DNA of 64,000 nucleotides from NCBI GenBank assembly GCA_003600225.1, contig QZFT01000078.1, forward strand, positions 1-64,000, given 5' to 3'. The DNA is from Pseudonocardiaceae bacterium YIM PH 21723. GTDB taxonomy: Bacteria > Actinomycetota > Actinomycetes > Mycobacteriales > Pseudonocardiaceae. Each line of letters begins with the position of its first letter. Position 1 is the first letter of the stretch. Shown here in pieces: positions 36,454 to 44,116 of the stretch. A model generated the notes under the pieces. The model ran no database searches, was not told where the DNA came from, and worked only from the letters and a program-made list of their open reading frames with translations. Made by a program: the position numbers and the translations under genes.

Positions 36454-37218
36454 ATGACCAACGCGGATCAGCCGGAAGAGCGGGCTGCGGCGACGGCCAC
36501 GGAGACGGAAGTCCCGGCCGCACAGCCGCCTGCCGAGCAGGAGCCTGAGGACCAGGCGCCTGCCCCGGCGCCGTCTGCCGAGGCCCCGGCGACCGAGGAA
36601 CCGGTCGAGCCGGAATCGGTGGCCGAAGAGCCCACCTCCGACGAACCGGCCGCTCCGATACCGCCCGTGCTGCAGCCGTCCGGGTTCGCCCAGTCCGAGC
36701 CGCAGCCGGTCAACACGAGAAAGGCGCTGCTGGTCACCGGCATCGCCGCCGTGCTGATGTTCGTGGCCGCAGCCGTGTTCGGCGGCCTGTGGTGGTTCGC
36801 GTCCCAGGACGCTCAGCTGAAGGTCATCCGGGAGCGGGAAGCGGTGCTGACCGCCGGCCAGCAAGCGGTCCAGATCCTGTCCGCCGCCGACTACAACAAG
36901 GTCGAGGACACGCTGAACGGCTGGGAGGCGACGACCACCGGCGGCCAGCTGGACGAGCTCAAGGGGCTGCATTCCGAGCGGGCCAAGCTGCTCGTGGAGA
37001 CCAAGACGGTCGTGACGGCCAGCATCCGGCAGACCGCGCTCACCGAGCTGGATGTCGCCGCGGGCAAGGCCTCGATGATCACGATCGTGGACACCAAGAC
37101 CACCACCACCCAGGGCGGACCGACTCCGCTGCGCGCTCGCATTCAGGCCGAGCTGACCAAGGTCAATGGGACCTGGAAGATCAGCGGGCTGGGCGGCGTG
37201 CCGGTCGGAAACGGCTGA
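36454..37218 (+). CDS. Mce-associated membrane protein 3 (Mas, type 1 duplicate)
   Basis: 254 residues. It has the type 1 layout with an added Glu/Pro/Ala-rich cytoplasmic segment of about 65 residues at the N-terminus, then QPSGFAQSEPQ, a transmembrane helix, DYNKVEDTLNGW, GKASMITIVD and TWKISG. The match to the gene at 35198 runs through the whole C-terminal part, so duplication is the simplest explanation. Confidence 0.85.
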   Translation: MTNADQPEERAAATATETEVPAAQPPAEQEPEDQAPAPAPSAEAPATEEPVEPESVAEEPTSDEPAAPIPPVLQPSGFAQSEPQPVNTRKALLVTGIAAVLMFVAAAVFGGLWWFASQDAQLKVIREREAVLTAGQQAVQILSAADYNKVEDTLNGWEATTTGGQLDELKGLHSERAKLLVETKTVVTASIRQTALTELDVAAGKASMITIVDTKTTTTQGGPTPLRARIQAELTKVNGTWKISGLGGVPVGNG

Positions 37219-37233
37219 GAGGACCGAAACTCG

Positions 37234-37905
37234 ATGACTACTCCCAAGCGCAGGATTCCCAAGGTCGCGGGCACCCGGACCCGCCCGACCACTACTCCCG
37301 CCGAAGAGACGCCGCAGCGGCCCAGTCCGACTCCGCGCCCCGGTCCGCTGAAGCCCAGCCCTGTTCCCGAGGGCACCCAGGACGCCCGTCAGGCCGGCAA
37401 ACAACGCGTGCTGACCCGGCTGCCCCTGGTGCTGAGCCTGCTGGCGCTGCTGTTCACCGCGTTCGCCGCCTGGTCGTTCGTCGAGTGGCGCAGCCTGGCG
37501 TTCGCCGGCAACGGCAACCAGGCCCTGGTCAGCACCGCGGAGTCCTCGAAGGTCATCGGCCAGGTGACCACGGCGTTGGAGAAGACGCTCTCCTACGACT
37601 ACAGCAAGCCGGACGCCAACGCGCAGGCGGTCAAGGACTACCTGATCGGCGACGCGGTGAAGCAGCACGAGGAATCGTTCAAGTCCGTGAAGGCGGGCGC
37701 GCAGGACAAGAAGCGGGTGGTCACCGCCACGGTGCGGGCCATCGGCATCAAGCAGCTGCGCGGCGACCATGCTGAACTGCTGGTCTTCGTCGACCAGCAA
37801 CTGGTCGAGGGCGATGCCCAGCCCATCCTCGGCCCGGCCCAGGCGACCATCGGTGCCACCCAGGTCGACGGCAACTGGAAGATCTCCGGCATCAACTCGA
37901 AGTAG
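37234..37905 (+). CDS. Mce-associated membrane protein 4 (Mas, type 2 duplicate)
   Basis: 223 residues. A Pro/Thr-rich basic N-terminus of about 60 residues, one transmembrane helix, then LSYDYSKPDANAQAVKDYLIG, IGIKQLRGDHAELLVFVDQQ and GNWKISGIN. Clear paralogue of the gene at 35803. It is the last gene of the mce operon and is followed by a strong terminator. Confidence 0.85.
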   Translation: MTTPKRRIPKVAGTRTRPTTTPAEETPQRPSPTPRPGPLKPSPVPEGTQDARQAGKQRVLTRLPLVLSLLALLFTAFAAWSFVEWRSLAFAGNGNQALVSTAESSKVIGQVTTALEKTLSYDYSKPDANAQAVKDYLIGDAVKQHEESFKSVKAGAQDKKRVVTATVRAIGIKQLRGDHAELLVFVDQQLVEGDAQPILGPAQATIGATQVDGNWKISGINSK

Positions 37906-37915
37906 TACTTCCGTA

Positions 37916-37970
37916 CACGATTTCGCGCGAAAGTCTTATCCCGATTCTCGCGCGAAATCGTGATCTTTTT
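37916..37970 (+). terminator. terminator of the mce operon
   Basis: 15-bp arms CACGATTTCGCGCGA and complement (37916-37930 and 37948-37962) are followed by ATCTTTTT, an intrinsic-type tail that is rare in this window. Confidence 0.88.
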
Positions 37971-38112
37971 GGTCCATCCGGATTAGCCAATTTGGCCTAT
38001 CGGTGACATTCCCCGGCAACGATTGGAAAGGCACCCGGGTTTTTCCCGGCTGGTGCTGATAACCTCGCCCGCCGGGGAGGTTCCGCTATGGATATTGGGG
38101 GGTGGATGGATC

Positions 38113-38340
38113 ATGCAGGTCTATGTTCTGTCCGAAATGGACAGGCAGCAGCTCCTGGAGAGGTCCCGCAGGACCGAGGAGCTCATATTTGGTCTTGCCC
38201 GGGTTGAACTGGGCTTATCGCCCGATGTGCGCGAGCGGATGGTCGACGTGCTTGCCGACGCCCTGCTCGTGGGCCAACAGCTACGCGCTGACCTGGAGAA
38301 CCTGCCATGTGCGAATGACAATGGTCAAATCATCTCGTAA
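38113..38340 (+). CDS. hypothetical small protein (75 aa)
   Basis: ATG 38113 follows GGGGGGTGGATGG. The product is helical and charged (MDRQQLLERSRRTEELIF, RVELGLSPDVRERMVDVLADALLV) without signal or membrane segment. It slightly overlaps possible longer starts of the downstream DUF3558 gene. No family recognised. Confidence 0.5.
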   Translation: MQVYVLSEMDRQQLLERSRRTEELIFGLARVELGLSPDVRERMVDVLADALLVGQQLRADLENLPCANDNGQIIS

Positions 38341-38362
38341 GCCGTTGGGAAGTGATCGTACG

Positions 38363-38992
38363 GTGAGTGGCTTATTTGATAATTGCGGCAAGCATCGAAT
38401 ACTAATTCTTGTCTCGATGACGTTGTGTGTGCTGCTGACTGGTTGTTCCGGTGCCAAACAGACGCCGGGTAGTCCGGAGAACCGGGCTGCGACCTCCAGT
38501 ACCTCCGGTGCCGGCTCGAACGGTTCGTCCGGACCGGGGCTGATAGACCGGCCGAAAGAGGTGAAGATCGACGGAGTGACGGATCCCTGCACGCTGATCT
38601 CCGCCACCCAGTTGTCCTCGTTGAACACCGATGCGCAGCCCGCGGTCCGCGCGACGCCGGAGGACGGCGGCGCGAAAGGCTGCCAGTTCAGCAGGCAGCG
38701 TGGCGCCCAGTCTTTTCGGCTGCAACTCACCCCTGCGGTGCTGCCGGTGTCCGAGTCGATGGAGCCGGGTGCCGAATGGGAGATGAAGACCACCAACGTC
38801 GCCGGCTTCCCTGCGCTGACCTTCACCTCGAAGACCGGTAAGCCCCGTTGCACGGAGATGCTGGACGTCGCGGAGGGGCAGCGGCTCACCGCCCGGATCT
38901 CCGCGGTGAACGATGACCTGGATATGCGTACCGCCTGCGCGCGTGCGAAGCAGGTCCTGGAGTTCTCGCTGACCACGTTGACGAAGAGCTGA
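38363..38992 (+). CDS. DUF3558-type lipoprotein
   Basis: 209 residues from GTG 38363. The signal core LILVSMTLCVLL ends in lipobox LTGC, followed by a Ser/Gly/Thr linker. The folded part begins DPCTLISATQLSSLNTD, the DUF3558 signature, with Cys in DPC, KGCQF, PRCTEM and TACARAK that could form two disulfides. Members are exported actinobacterial proteins of unknown function. Starts at 38315, 38321 or 38417 are alternatives. Confidence 0.78.
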   Translation: MSGLFDNCGKHRILILVSMTLCVLLTGCSGAKQTPGSPENRAATSSTSGAGSNGSSGPGLIDRPKEVKIDGVTDPCTLISATQLSSLNTDAQPAVRATPEDGGAKGCQFSRQRGAQSFRLQLTPAVLPVSESMEPGAEWEMKTTNVAGFPALTFTSKTGKPRCTEMLDVAEGQRLTARISAVNDDLDMRTACARAKQVLEFSLTTLTKS

Positions 38993-39053
38993 ACTTCGTC
39001 CGACCGTGATCGAGCCCGCCTGCGGCTCTGCCCTGCTGCACAACCTCGGATCC

Positions 39054-39095
39054 GTCTTCAAGACGGAAACAGCACTTCGTTTCCGTCTTGAAGAC
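39054..39095. repeat. 17-bp inverted repeat with GTCTTCAAGACGG core (copy 2)
   Basis: Perfect arms 39054-39070 and 39079-39095 around an 8-nt loop, 62 nt after the DUF3558 stop. Each arm contains the odd palindrome also found at 3105-3151. Confidence 0.7.
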
Positions 39096-39235
39096 CTGTC
39101 CGGCTCCGTCCGGCCAGAGTCTCGGTGCGTCGGCAGCCGGGTAACAAATCGAGACGACACGGTGCCGGATAGTGGTCATCCTGCCTATGGTCGAAGTGTC
39201 ACCCGATCGAGTGAGGGTGGGACTGGAGAACACCG

Positions 39236-39328
39236 ATGAGCACTTGGGGAGTGCTGGGGCTCTGGGCGGCCCTGACGGCGTTCATTGGCGCGGTATTGAT
39301 CAGCGCGCGGCTCAATACCGCCAGATGA
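39236..39328 (+). CDS. putative 30-residue single-pass membrane peptide
   Basis: ATG 39236 with GGAG about 11 nt upstream. The product begins MSTWGVLGLWAALTAF, continues as one hydrophobic helix and ends SARLNTAR (positive tail inside). A strong hairpin starts 5 nt after the TGA, which supports a real transcription unit. No homologue is known to me. Confidence 0.45.
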   Translation: MSTWGVLGLWAALTAFIGAVLISARLNTAR

Positions 39329-39332
39329 CCTC

Positions 39333-39366
39333 GGCCCGTGGCCTTCGTGGGAGGGGGCCACGGGCC
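39333..39366. terminator. hairpin after the 30-residue gene
   Basis: 11-bp arms GGCCCGTGGCC and complement with a 12-nt loop. Confidence 0.65.
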
Positions 39367-39533
39367 ATTCGTAGAACAATTCTTGTTTGAGACGGTCAAG
39401 GCAGGTACGGACGAAGCCGCAGTTCACCACCCTCGACTGTTCGACTCGGTGCTGCCAGCCAGGGTGCGGGGCGTGTCGGAGGGCAGGAGAGCGATTGAGC
39501 TGCGCTCCTGCTGCTCCCGGTGCAGTACCCAGA

Positions 39534-40094
39534 TCAGCTCTGCATAGGTCCCAGAAGCTGGTTGCTGGGACTGTCCGCGTCGTCGTTGAAGTAGTAGTCG
39601 CGCACGGCGTACAGGATCTCGGCGACTGTGAGATAGCCGTCGGAATCTCGGTCCAGTGCCTGGAACACGGTCTCGGCCAGGTGCAGGGGCAGCCGGAGAA
39701 AGGCGACGTACCAGCGTCGCCACTCGGTCCGGTTCAGCCGGCCGTCTCCATCGGTGTCCAGGGCATCGACGCTGCCCTGGATCAGCGGGCGGTAGACGTG
39801 GTCGAACTCCGCCGCGCCACGGGTGACCAGGCTGGTGAACGCTGTGCAGAACTCGGCCCGAGTGATGCGGCCGTCCTGATCCGCGTCGGCGAATTCGGCA
39901 AGCAGGCGCCACAGCGCGAGAAATCGCCGATGTAGATCACGATGATCGGCGGAATCGAAGGGCACGCCAGCCGCTGCTGCTACGAGCCGGGCGCGTTCGA
40001 TGAAGTCGACGACCTCGAGATACCCGTTCCCGTCGATATCCCAGGTGTCGAACCGACGATGGAGCTTTTTCTCCAGCAGGGTGGTCGTCTGCAT
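39534..40094 (-). CDS. EF-hand calcium-binding protein with four canonical loops (calerythrin/CalD type)
   Basis: 186 residues. Four 12-residue EF loops are visible: DIDGNGYLEVVD, DADQDGRITRAE, DTDGDGRLNRTE and DRDSDGYLTVAE, each with Asp at 1, 3, 5 and Glu/Asp at 12. No signal peptide, so it is a cytosolic Ca2+ buffer or sensor like calerythrin of Saccharopolyspora. GGGAG lies before the ATG. The next minus-strand gene upstream (40189) is a paralogue with two degenerate loops. Confidence 0.88.
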   Translation of the reverse strand: MQTTTLLEKKLHRRFDTWDIDGNGYLEVVDFIERARLVAAAAGVPFDSADHRDLHRRFLALWRLLAEFADADQDGRITRAEFCTAFTSLVTRGAAEFDHVYRPLIQGSVDALDTDGDGRLNRTEWRRWYVAFLRLPLHLAETVFQALDRDSDGYLTVAEILYAVRDYYFNDDADSPSNQLLGPMQS

Positions 40095-40188
40095 CGCTGC
40101 TCCCGCCGTGTCGCGGCCGCCCAGCTGCGACCAACTAGTCAGCCTGGCCGAGATCGCTCACCCGCGCAGCCTCAGGCACCCGGCCGGG

Positions 40189-40755
40189 CTACGGCTCGAC
40201 CTCGCCGAGGATCTTGTTACCGGGGGAGTTCGGATCCTCGTTGAAGTAGTAGTCACGAACCCAGCCGACCAGTTCTTCGATGGGTAGTACGCCGTGCGGA
40301 TCAGGCACCATCTCGTCGAAGACGTGGTCGGACACACCCATGGGCAGCTGCAGGTGGGTGGCGTACCAGAGGCGGAGTTCGCGCCGATTCAGCGCGCCAT
40401 CCCCATCGATGTCCACCGCCCCGGCGCTGGCCCTGATGAACGGGCCATAGACCGCATCGAAGCCATCCGGATGGCTGACCACCAATGCGGCGAACGCGGT
40501 GCAGTACTGCTCCACCGTCAGATGATCTACGCCGGCCTCACCCGCAAGGCTCTTCCACAGGATCAAGAACTGTTCCTGGACCTCCAGATGCCGGACAGAT
40601 CCGACGTCGTGGCCACCCGCCGAAGCGACCAGTCGCGCCCGCCGAACGAAGTCCTCCTCGCACAGATAGCCGCTGCCGTCGGCATCCCAGGCTCGAAACC
40701 GGCGCGCCAGTTTCTTCCCCAGATACTTCGAAACTTTCACCACAACCCCGTTCAT
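40189..40755 (-). CDS. EF-hand-like protein with two degenerate loops
   Basis: 188 residues, same architecture as its neighbour, including RLWYATHLQLPM and the ending WVRDYYFNEDPNSPGNKILG versus AVRDYYFNDDADSPSNQLLG. Loops 1 (DADGSGYLCEED) and 3 (DIDGDGALNRRE) are intact. Loop 2 (GEAGVDHLTVEQ) and loop 4 (VPDPHGVLPIEE) have lost the Ca2+ ligands. It probably binds about two ions. The 94-nt gap and shared strand suggest duplication. Confidence 0.85.
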   Translation of the reverse strand: MNGVVVKVSKYLGKKLARRFRAWDADGSGYLCEEDFVRRARLVASAGGHDVGSVRHLEVQEQFLILWKSLAGEAGVDHLTVEQYCTAFAALVVSHPDGFDAVYGPFIRASAGAVDIDGDGALNRRELRLWYATHLQLPMGVSDHVFDEMVPDPHGVLPIEELVGWVRDYYFNEDPNSPGNKILGEVEP

Positions 40756-41181
40756 CGCGAAGCTGTCCGCGGGGTCCCGCTCCGCCGGTCAATCCCAGCG
40801 TGGATCCCGATTGTCCGCACTACATGCCACCCGATCGGGACCCTCGAAGTGTCCCTCGTTCGATCTATGCGTCTCCCTGGTGGGTGACACACCGCGGACA
40901 GGGACGTCATGCATAGGGGCTCATGACGCGGGCTGCGAAAACGTTATGTGGGTGATGCCGGTGGCGGAACCCAGTGGTTCCTCGGGCTGTCCCCTTTATG
41001 CCGCCGAGCAGACGAGTGATGACCGAGAGGACACCTATCGCTCATCACCCACTCGGGTATTTGACGCGGCAGGCGTAGCGCCGCCTCTGGCCTGGTCAAA
41101 CGGCGCAGAATCGCGGTAGATCAACTGAGAAACCACTGAGAGCTGAATTTATGGCAAACATGTTCGAGTAGCTTCAGGCTC
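40756..41181. other. non-coding interval
   Basis: About 425 nt between a minus-strand and a plus-strand gene. Open frames here have poor codon use. The only signal I see is the TAGCTT box at 41169, 7 nt before the next start. Confidence 0.5.
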
Positions 41182-41973
41182 GTGACCGCACAAACAACGC
41201 CCGCCAACGTGGCCGGCAAGTACCGACTCATCGCCACCGTGACCGCTGACTTCCTCAGCGAGCTGCACCTGTTGTTGTCCACGACCGACGACTACGAAAG
41301 AGACCGGGAGGAGACCCGCGTCCTGATGAAAGCAGGCGCCGCGAGAATGCGCGCATTCGCCGAGCAGGCGCGGTCATTGGCGGCGAAGCTCCCTCGCACC
41401 CAGGAATCACTCGCGCAGGGCGCCATCGATGTGCCCAAAGCCAAGATGCTGATCAATCTGACCAAGCCCCTCCTGCCGGACCTGGCTCGCCAAGTCGAAG
41501 ATCGAGTGATCCCGATAGCCCGAGAACTGTCGATCTGGCGGATGAGATCCCTCGGAGAACGCATAGTCCGCGAAATCGATCCCGTCGGTGCTGAGACCAG
41601 GCACCAGCGGCGGAAACGGGATCGATCGCTGACGATCGCGGCGAAGCCGGATGGGATGGGTGAATTGAGGCTGTATTCCACGCTCGACGAGGTACAGGCG
41701 GCCTATCAGCGGGTCGATCGATTGGCTCGTGACACCAGGCCCAACGACGATCAGCGCACCCAGGAGCAAGCCCGCGTCGATCTCGCCGTTGCTGCACTGA
41801 CCACAGCAGGCAATGAGATCAACGAGCCCATACCTGAGCCGGTGAGCACGATCCCCGGGCCACGGCGCCCAGGCTCGAATGCATCGACCAGCCACGACTC
41901 TGCGGGGAGCTCTGCGCCTGAGCTCGAATCCGCTGCAGACGGCCGCACTCCAGTCAGCTCAGCTCGGAGGTGA
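41182..41973 (+). CDS. DUF222-type protein fragment lacking the HNH nuclease part (possibly decayed)
   Basis: 263 residues. LPRTQESLAQGAIDVPKAKMLINLTKPL, ARQVEDRVIPIARELS and a helical R-rich middle match the N-terminal DUF222 module of the actinobacterial 13E12/HNH repeat family. Full members continue into a C-terminal HNH endonuclease; here the sequence instead runs into a Ser/Pro-rich low-complexity tail and stops. It may be a truncated copy or a stand-alone DUF222. GTG start 7 nt after TAGCTT, probably leaderless. Confidence 0.65.
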   Translation: MTAQTTPANVAGKYRLIATVTADFLSELHLLLSTTDDYERDREETRVLMKAGAARMRAFAEQARSLAAKLPRTQESLAQGAIDVPKAKMLINLTKPLLPDLARQVEDRVIPIARELSIWRMRSLGERIVREIDPVGAETRHQRRKRDRSLTIAAKPDGMGELRLYSTLDEVQAAYQRVDRLARDTRPNDDQRTQEQARVDLAVAALTTAGNEINEPIPEPVSTIPGPRRPGSNASTSHDSAGSSAPELESAADGRTPVSSARR

Positions 41974-42221
41974 CCCGACGTCTCCTCCGTCGCTGAGGTC
42001 GGCAGCCAAGGCTTCGACCGGTACGCACACGAACCGATAACGGTCCGCAGCAGACGGGGGTGGTGGTCGAATCTGTACCTGACATGGCTCGGTAGGAGGT
42101 GGATCTCCGACATCGAAGGGCACGGATGCTGTGCTGTGGAATGAGATCGGAGCAGACGAACAGGACGTGGTCTTGTTAGCGTGAGGCCGGGATTTCCTTG
42201 CTGCGCACGGGGGTAAGCAGG

Positions 42222-43601
42222 ATGACCGACATCGGTTCGCCGCGTCGGCTGAGCAGCGGAGAAGCTGGTGTGCTGGGTGCGCTGGCGACCGCCGTCCTCG
42301 GCTATTCGTTCCTGCAGACCTCGATGGTCACGGCCGGAGCGGCGATTCAGCGGGAGATCGGCACGTCGGTCACCCTCATCGGGTTGGCGGTGGTCGGAGC
42401 ACCCCTGCTTGCCGGGTCGGTGTGCACGCCGTTGCTCGGCGTCCTGGGCGATCGGTACGGCAAACGCCGGGTATTGATCTGGGTGCTTGGTGTGTATCTA
42501 CTCAGCTCGCTGGTCGCGATTCCGGTGCGCAGCATCGAGCCGCTCATCGCTGTGCGCGCGATTCAGGGCATCGGGTTGGCCGTGCTCCCGCTGGGGTTCG
42601 GGCTCGTCCGCGAGACCATGCCCGATCGGGCTCGGCTGGGTACTGGCCTGCTCTCCGGATCCTTGGGATTCGCAGGTGGCATCTCTCTGGTTGCCGGCGG
42701 CTTGATCGCCGATCGGCTGAGCTGGCCGTGGTTGTTCGAATTCGGCAGCGTGATCATTGCCCTCTCCTTGTTGTTGGTGTTGTTGTTCGTCCCGGATACC
42801 CCGGGGGTGCGCAGCGGGCGGCTCGATGTGCGTGGTGCTGCTGTGCTTGCCGGCGGGTTGATCGGTGTCCTGCTGGCCATCACCTGGGGGCCGACCAAAG
42901 GGTGGCAATCCGGTTCGGTACTCGGATTCGCCGCAGTTGGACTCGTGCTGCTGGCGTGGTTTCCCGGGCTGCAACGGCGTACTTCGCAGCCGCTGATCGA
43001 TCCTGCCCTGCTCGGCGGGGGTGCGATGCCGGTGACGCATCTGGCCGCCTTCCTCTTGGGGAGTGCGCAGTTCGTCTTCTACATCCTGGTGCCGCAGTTC
43101 GCCCTCGCCGACGGTTCATACGGGTTCGCGGCCTCGGTGACGACTGCCGGATTGATCGTGTTGCCCGGCTCGCTGATCATGCTGCTCGGCGGGACGGTGG
43201 CCGGGATGTCACGTTCCACCTGGGCGGCGTTGAGCCTCGGGTTCGGGTTGATGGCCGCGGGTGGGGTGGCGCTGGCGCTGCTGCACAACACAGTGACCGA
43301 GGTGGTCCTCACCTATGTGGTGGTCTGTCTCGGTATCGGGATGGTCGGTGCGGCGCTGCCGCTGGCGATCGGGAATGTCGCGCCGCCGGACAGGCTCGCC
43401 ACCGCGAACGGTGTGAATGCCGTCGCTCGGACCGTTGGCGGGTCGGTCGGCGGGCAATTGGCCGCCGCGATGCTGGCCGCCACGCAACCGGTAGCCGCGG
43501 TACCGCCCATGGAGGCCGGATTCATCCACGGTTTCGTCCTTGCGGCGGTACTCGCGGGCGTTGGTTTCCTCGCTGTTCAACTTCGCGACCGTTGTCTGTG
43601 A
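42222..43601 (+). CDS. MFS transporter (DHA2-type drug exporter)
   Basis: 459 residues with 12-14 hydrophobic segments. The MFS motif A is LLGVLGDRYGKRRVL between helices 2 and 3, and motif C-like GFAGGISLVAGGLIAD is in helix 5, as in drug/H+ antiporters. ATG 42222 follows GGGGTAAGCAGG. No regulator gene is adjacent. Codon use is less GC-biased than in the ribosomal genes. Confidence 0.88.
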   Translation: MTDIGSPRRLSSGEAGVLGALATAVLGYSFLQTSMVTAGAAIQREIGTSVTLIGLAVVGAPLLAGSVCTPLLGVLGDRYGKRRVLIWVLGVYLLSSLVAIPVRSIEPLIAVRAIQGIGLAVLPLGFGLVRETMPDRARLGTGLLSGSLGFAGGISLVAGGLIADRLSWPWLFEFGSVIIALSLLLVLLFVPDTPGVRSGRLDVRGAAVLAGGLIGVLLAITWGPTKGWQSGSVLGFAAVGLVLLAWFPGLQRRTSQPLIDPALLGGGAMPVTHLAAFLLGSAQFVFYILVPQFALADGSYGFAASVTTAGLIVLPGSLIMLLGGTVAGMSRSTWAALSLGFGLMAAGGVALALLHNTVTEVVLTYVVVCLGIGMVGAALPLAIGNVAPPDRLATANGVNAVARTVGGSVGGQLAAAMLAATQPVAAVPPMEAGFIHGFVLAAVLAGVGFLAVQLRDRCL

Positions 43602-43618
43602 CTTCAGTCACTATTTTT
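43598..43618 (+). terminator. terminator after the MFS gene
   Basis: A 6-bp GTGACT/AGTCAC stem, overlapping the stop codon, is followed by TATTTTT. Confidence 0.55.
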
Positions 43619-44116
43619 CCCGTGATGATCTCTCAAATCAAGATCACCTAGTCGGGTATTGACGGATGTACACGAGTGTGTCGCAAGTCATTTGCGGCGT
43701 CCCGCTAATTTCCCTTGTTATTGACGCATCGGACGCCCAGGGCTTCCCGGAATCCGTATGGGATTCATATATATGCAGGTCGGAGCCGGTGTCCGGCAAT
43801 TACGGATTGTAATCTGACTATGGGCCACAGGAGTGATCAGTCGCAGACATCTTGACTGTCGGCGCCAGTCGGGTCACTCTTTCTCCGAGCACTCTGCGGG
43901 CTCTTCTGGGCCCGGGCTCGACAGTCGCCGTTCGCGTGGCTAGACTGCCCCTTTGCGCTGCCCATTTTCCTGTCTTGCTGCCGCTGAACCCTTCCCCGAG
44001 GGCTCTGCTGGTGGATCAGACAGCACAAAAGTCCGGGCATCGCCGCACCTTTGACACCTGTGCTAGCGGCCAGCCCAGCGGTCGATCGGCACAGCCAGTC
44101 CCTGGAAGGACGCATC
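43619..44116. promoter_or_regulatory. rpoB upstream region with promoter at 43918-43946
   Basis: About 500 nt without a gene. TCGACA (43918) and TAGACT (43941) are exactly 17 nt apart, a strong match that predicts a start near 43953 and a leader of about 165 nt. The 5' third (43619-43830) is relatively AT-rich and may hold a further promoter. Confidence 0.65.

Noticed and set aside
40811-41119. 102-residue plus-strand frame after the EF-hand genes
   Set aside because: Codon use not typical of this genome, no start signal, no motif.
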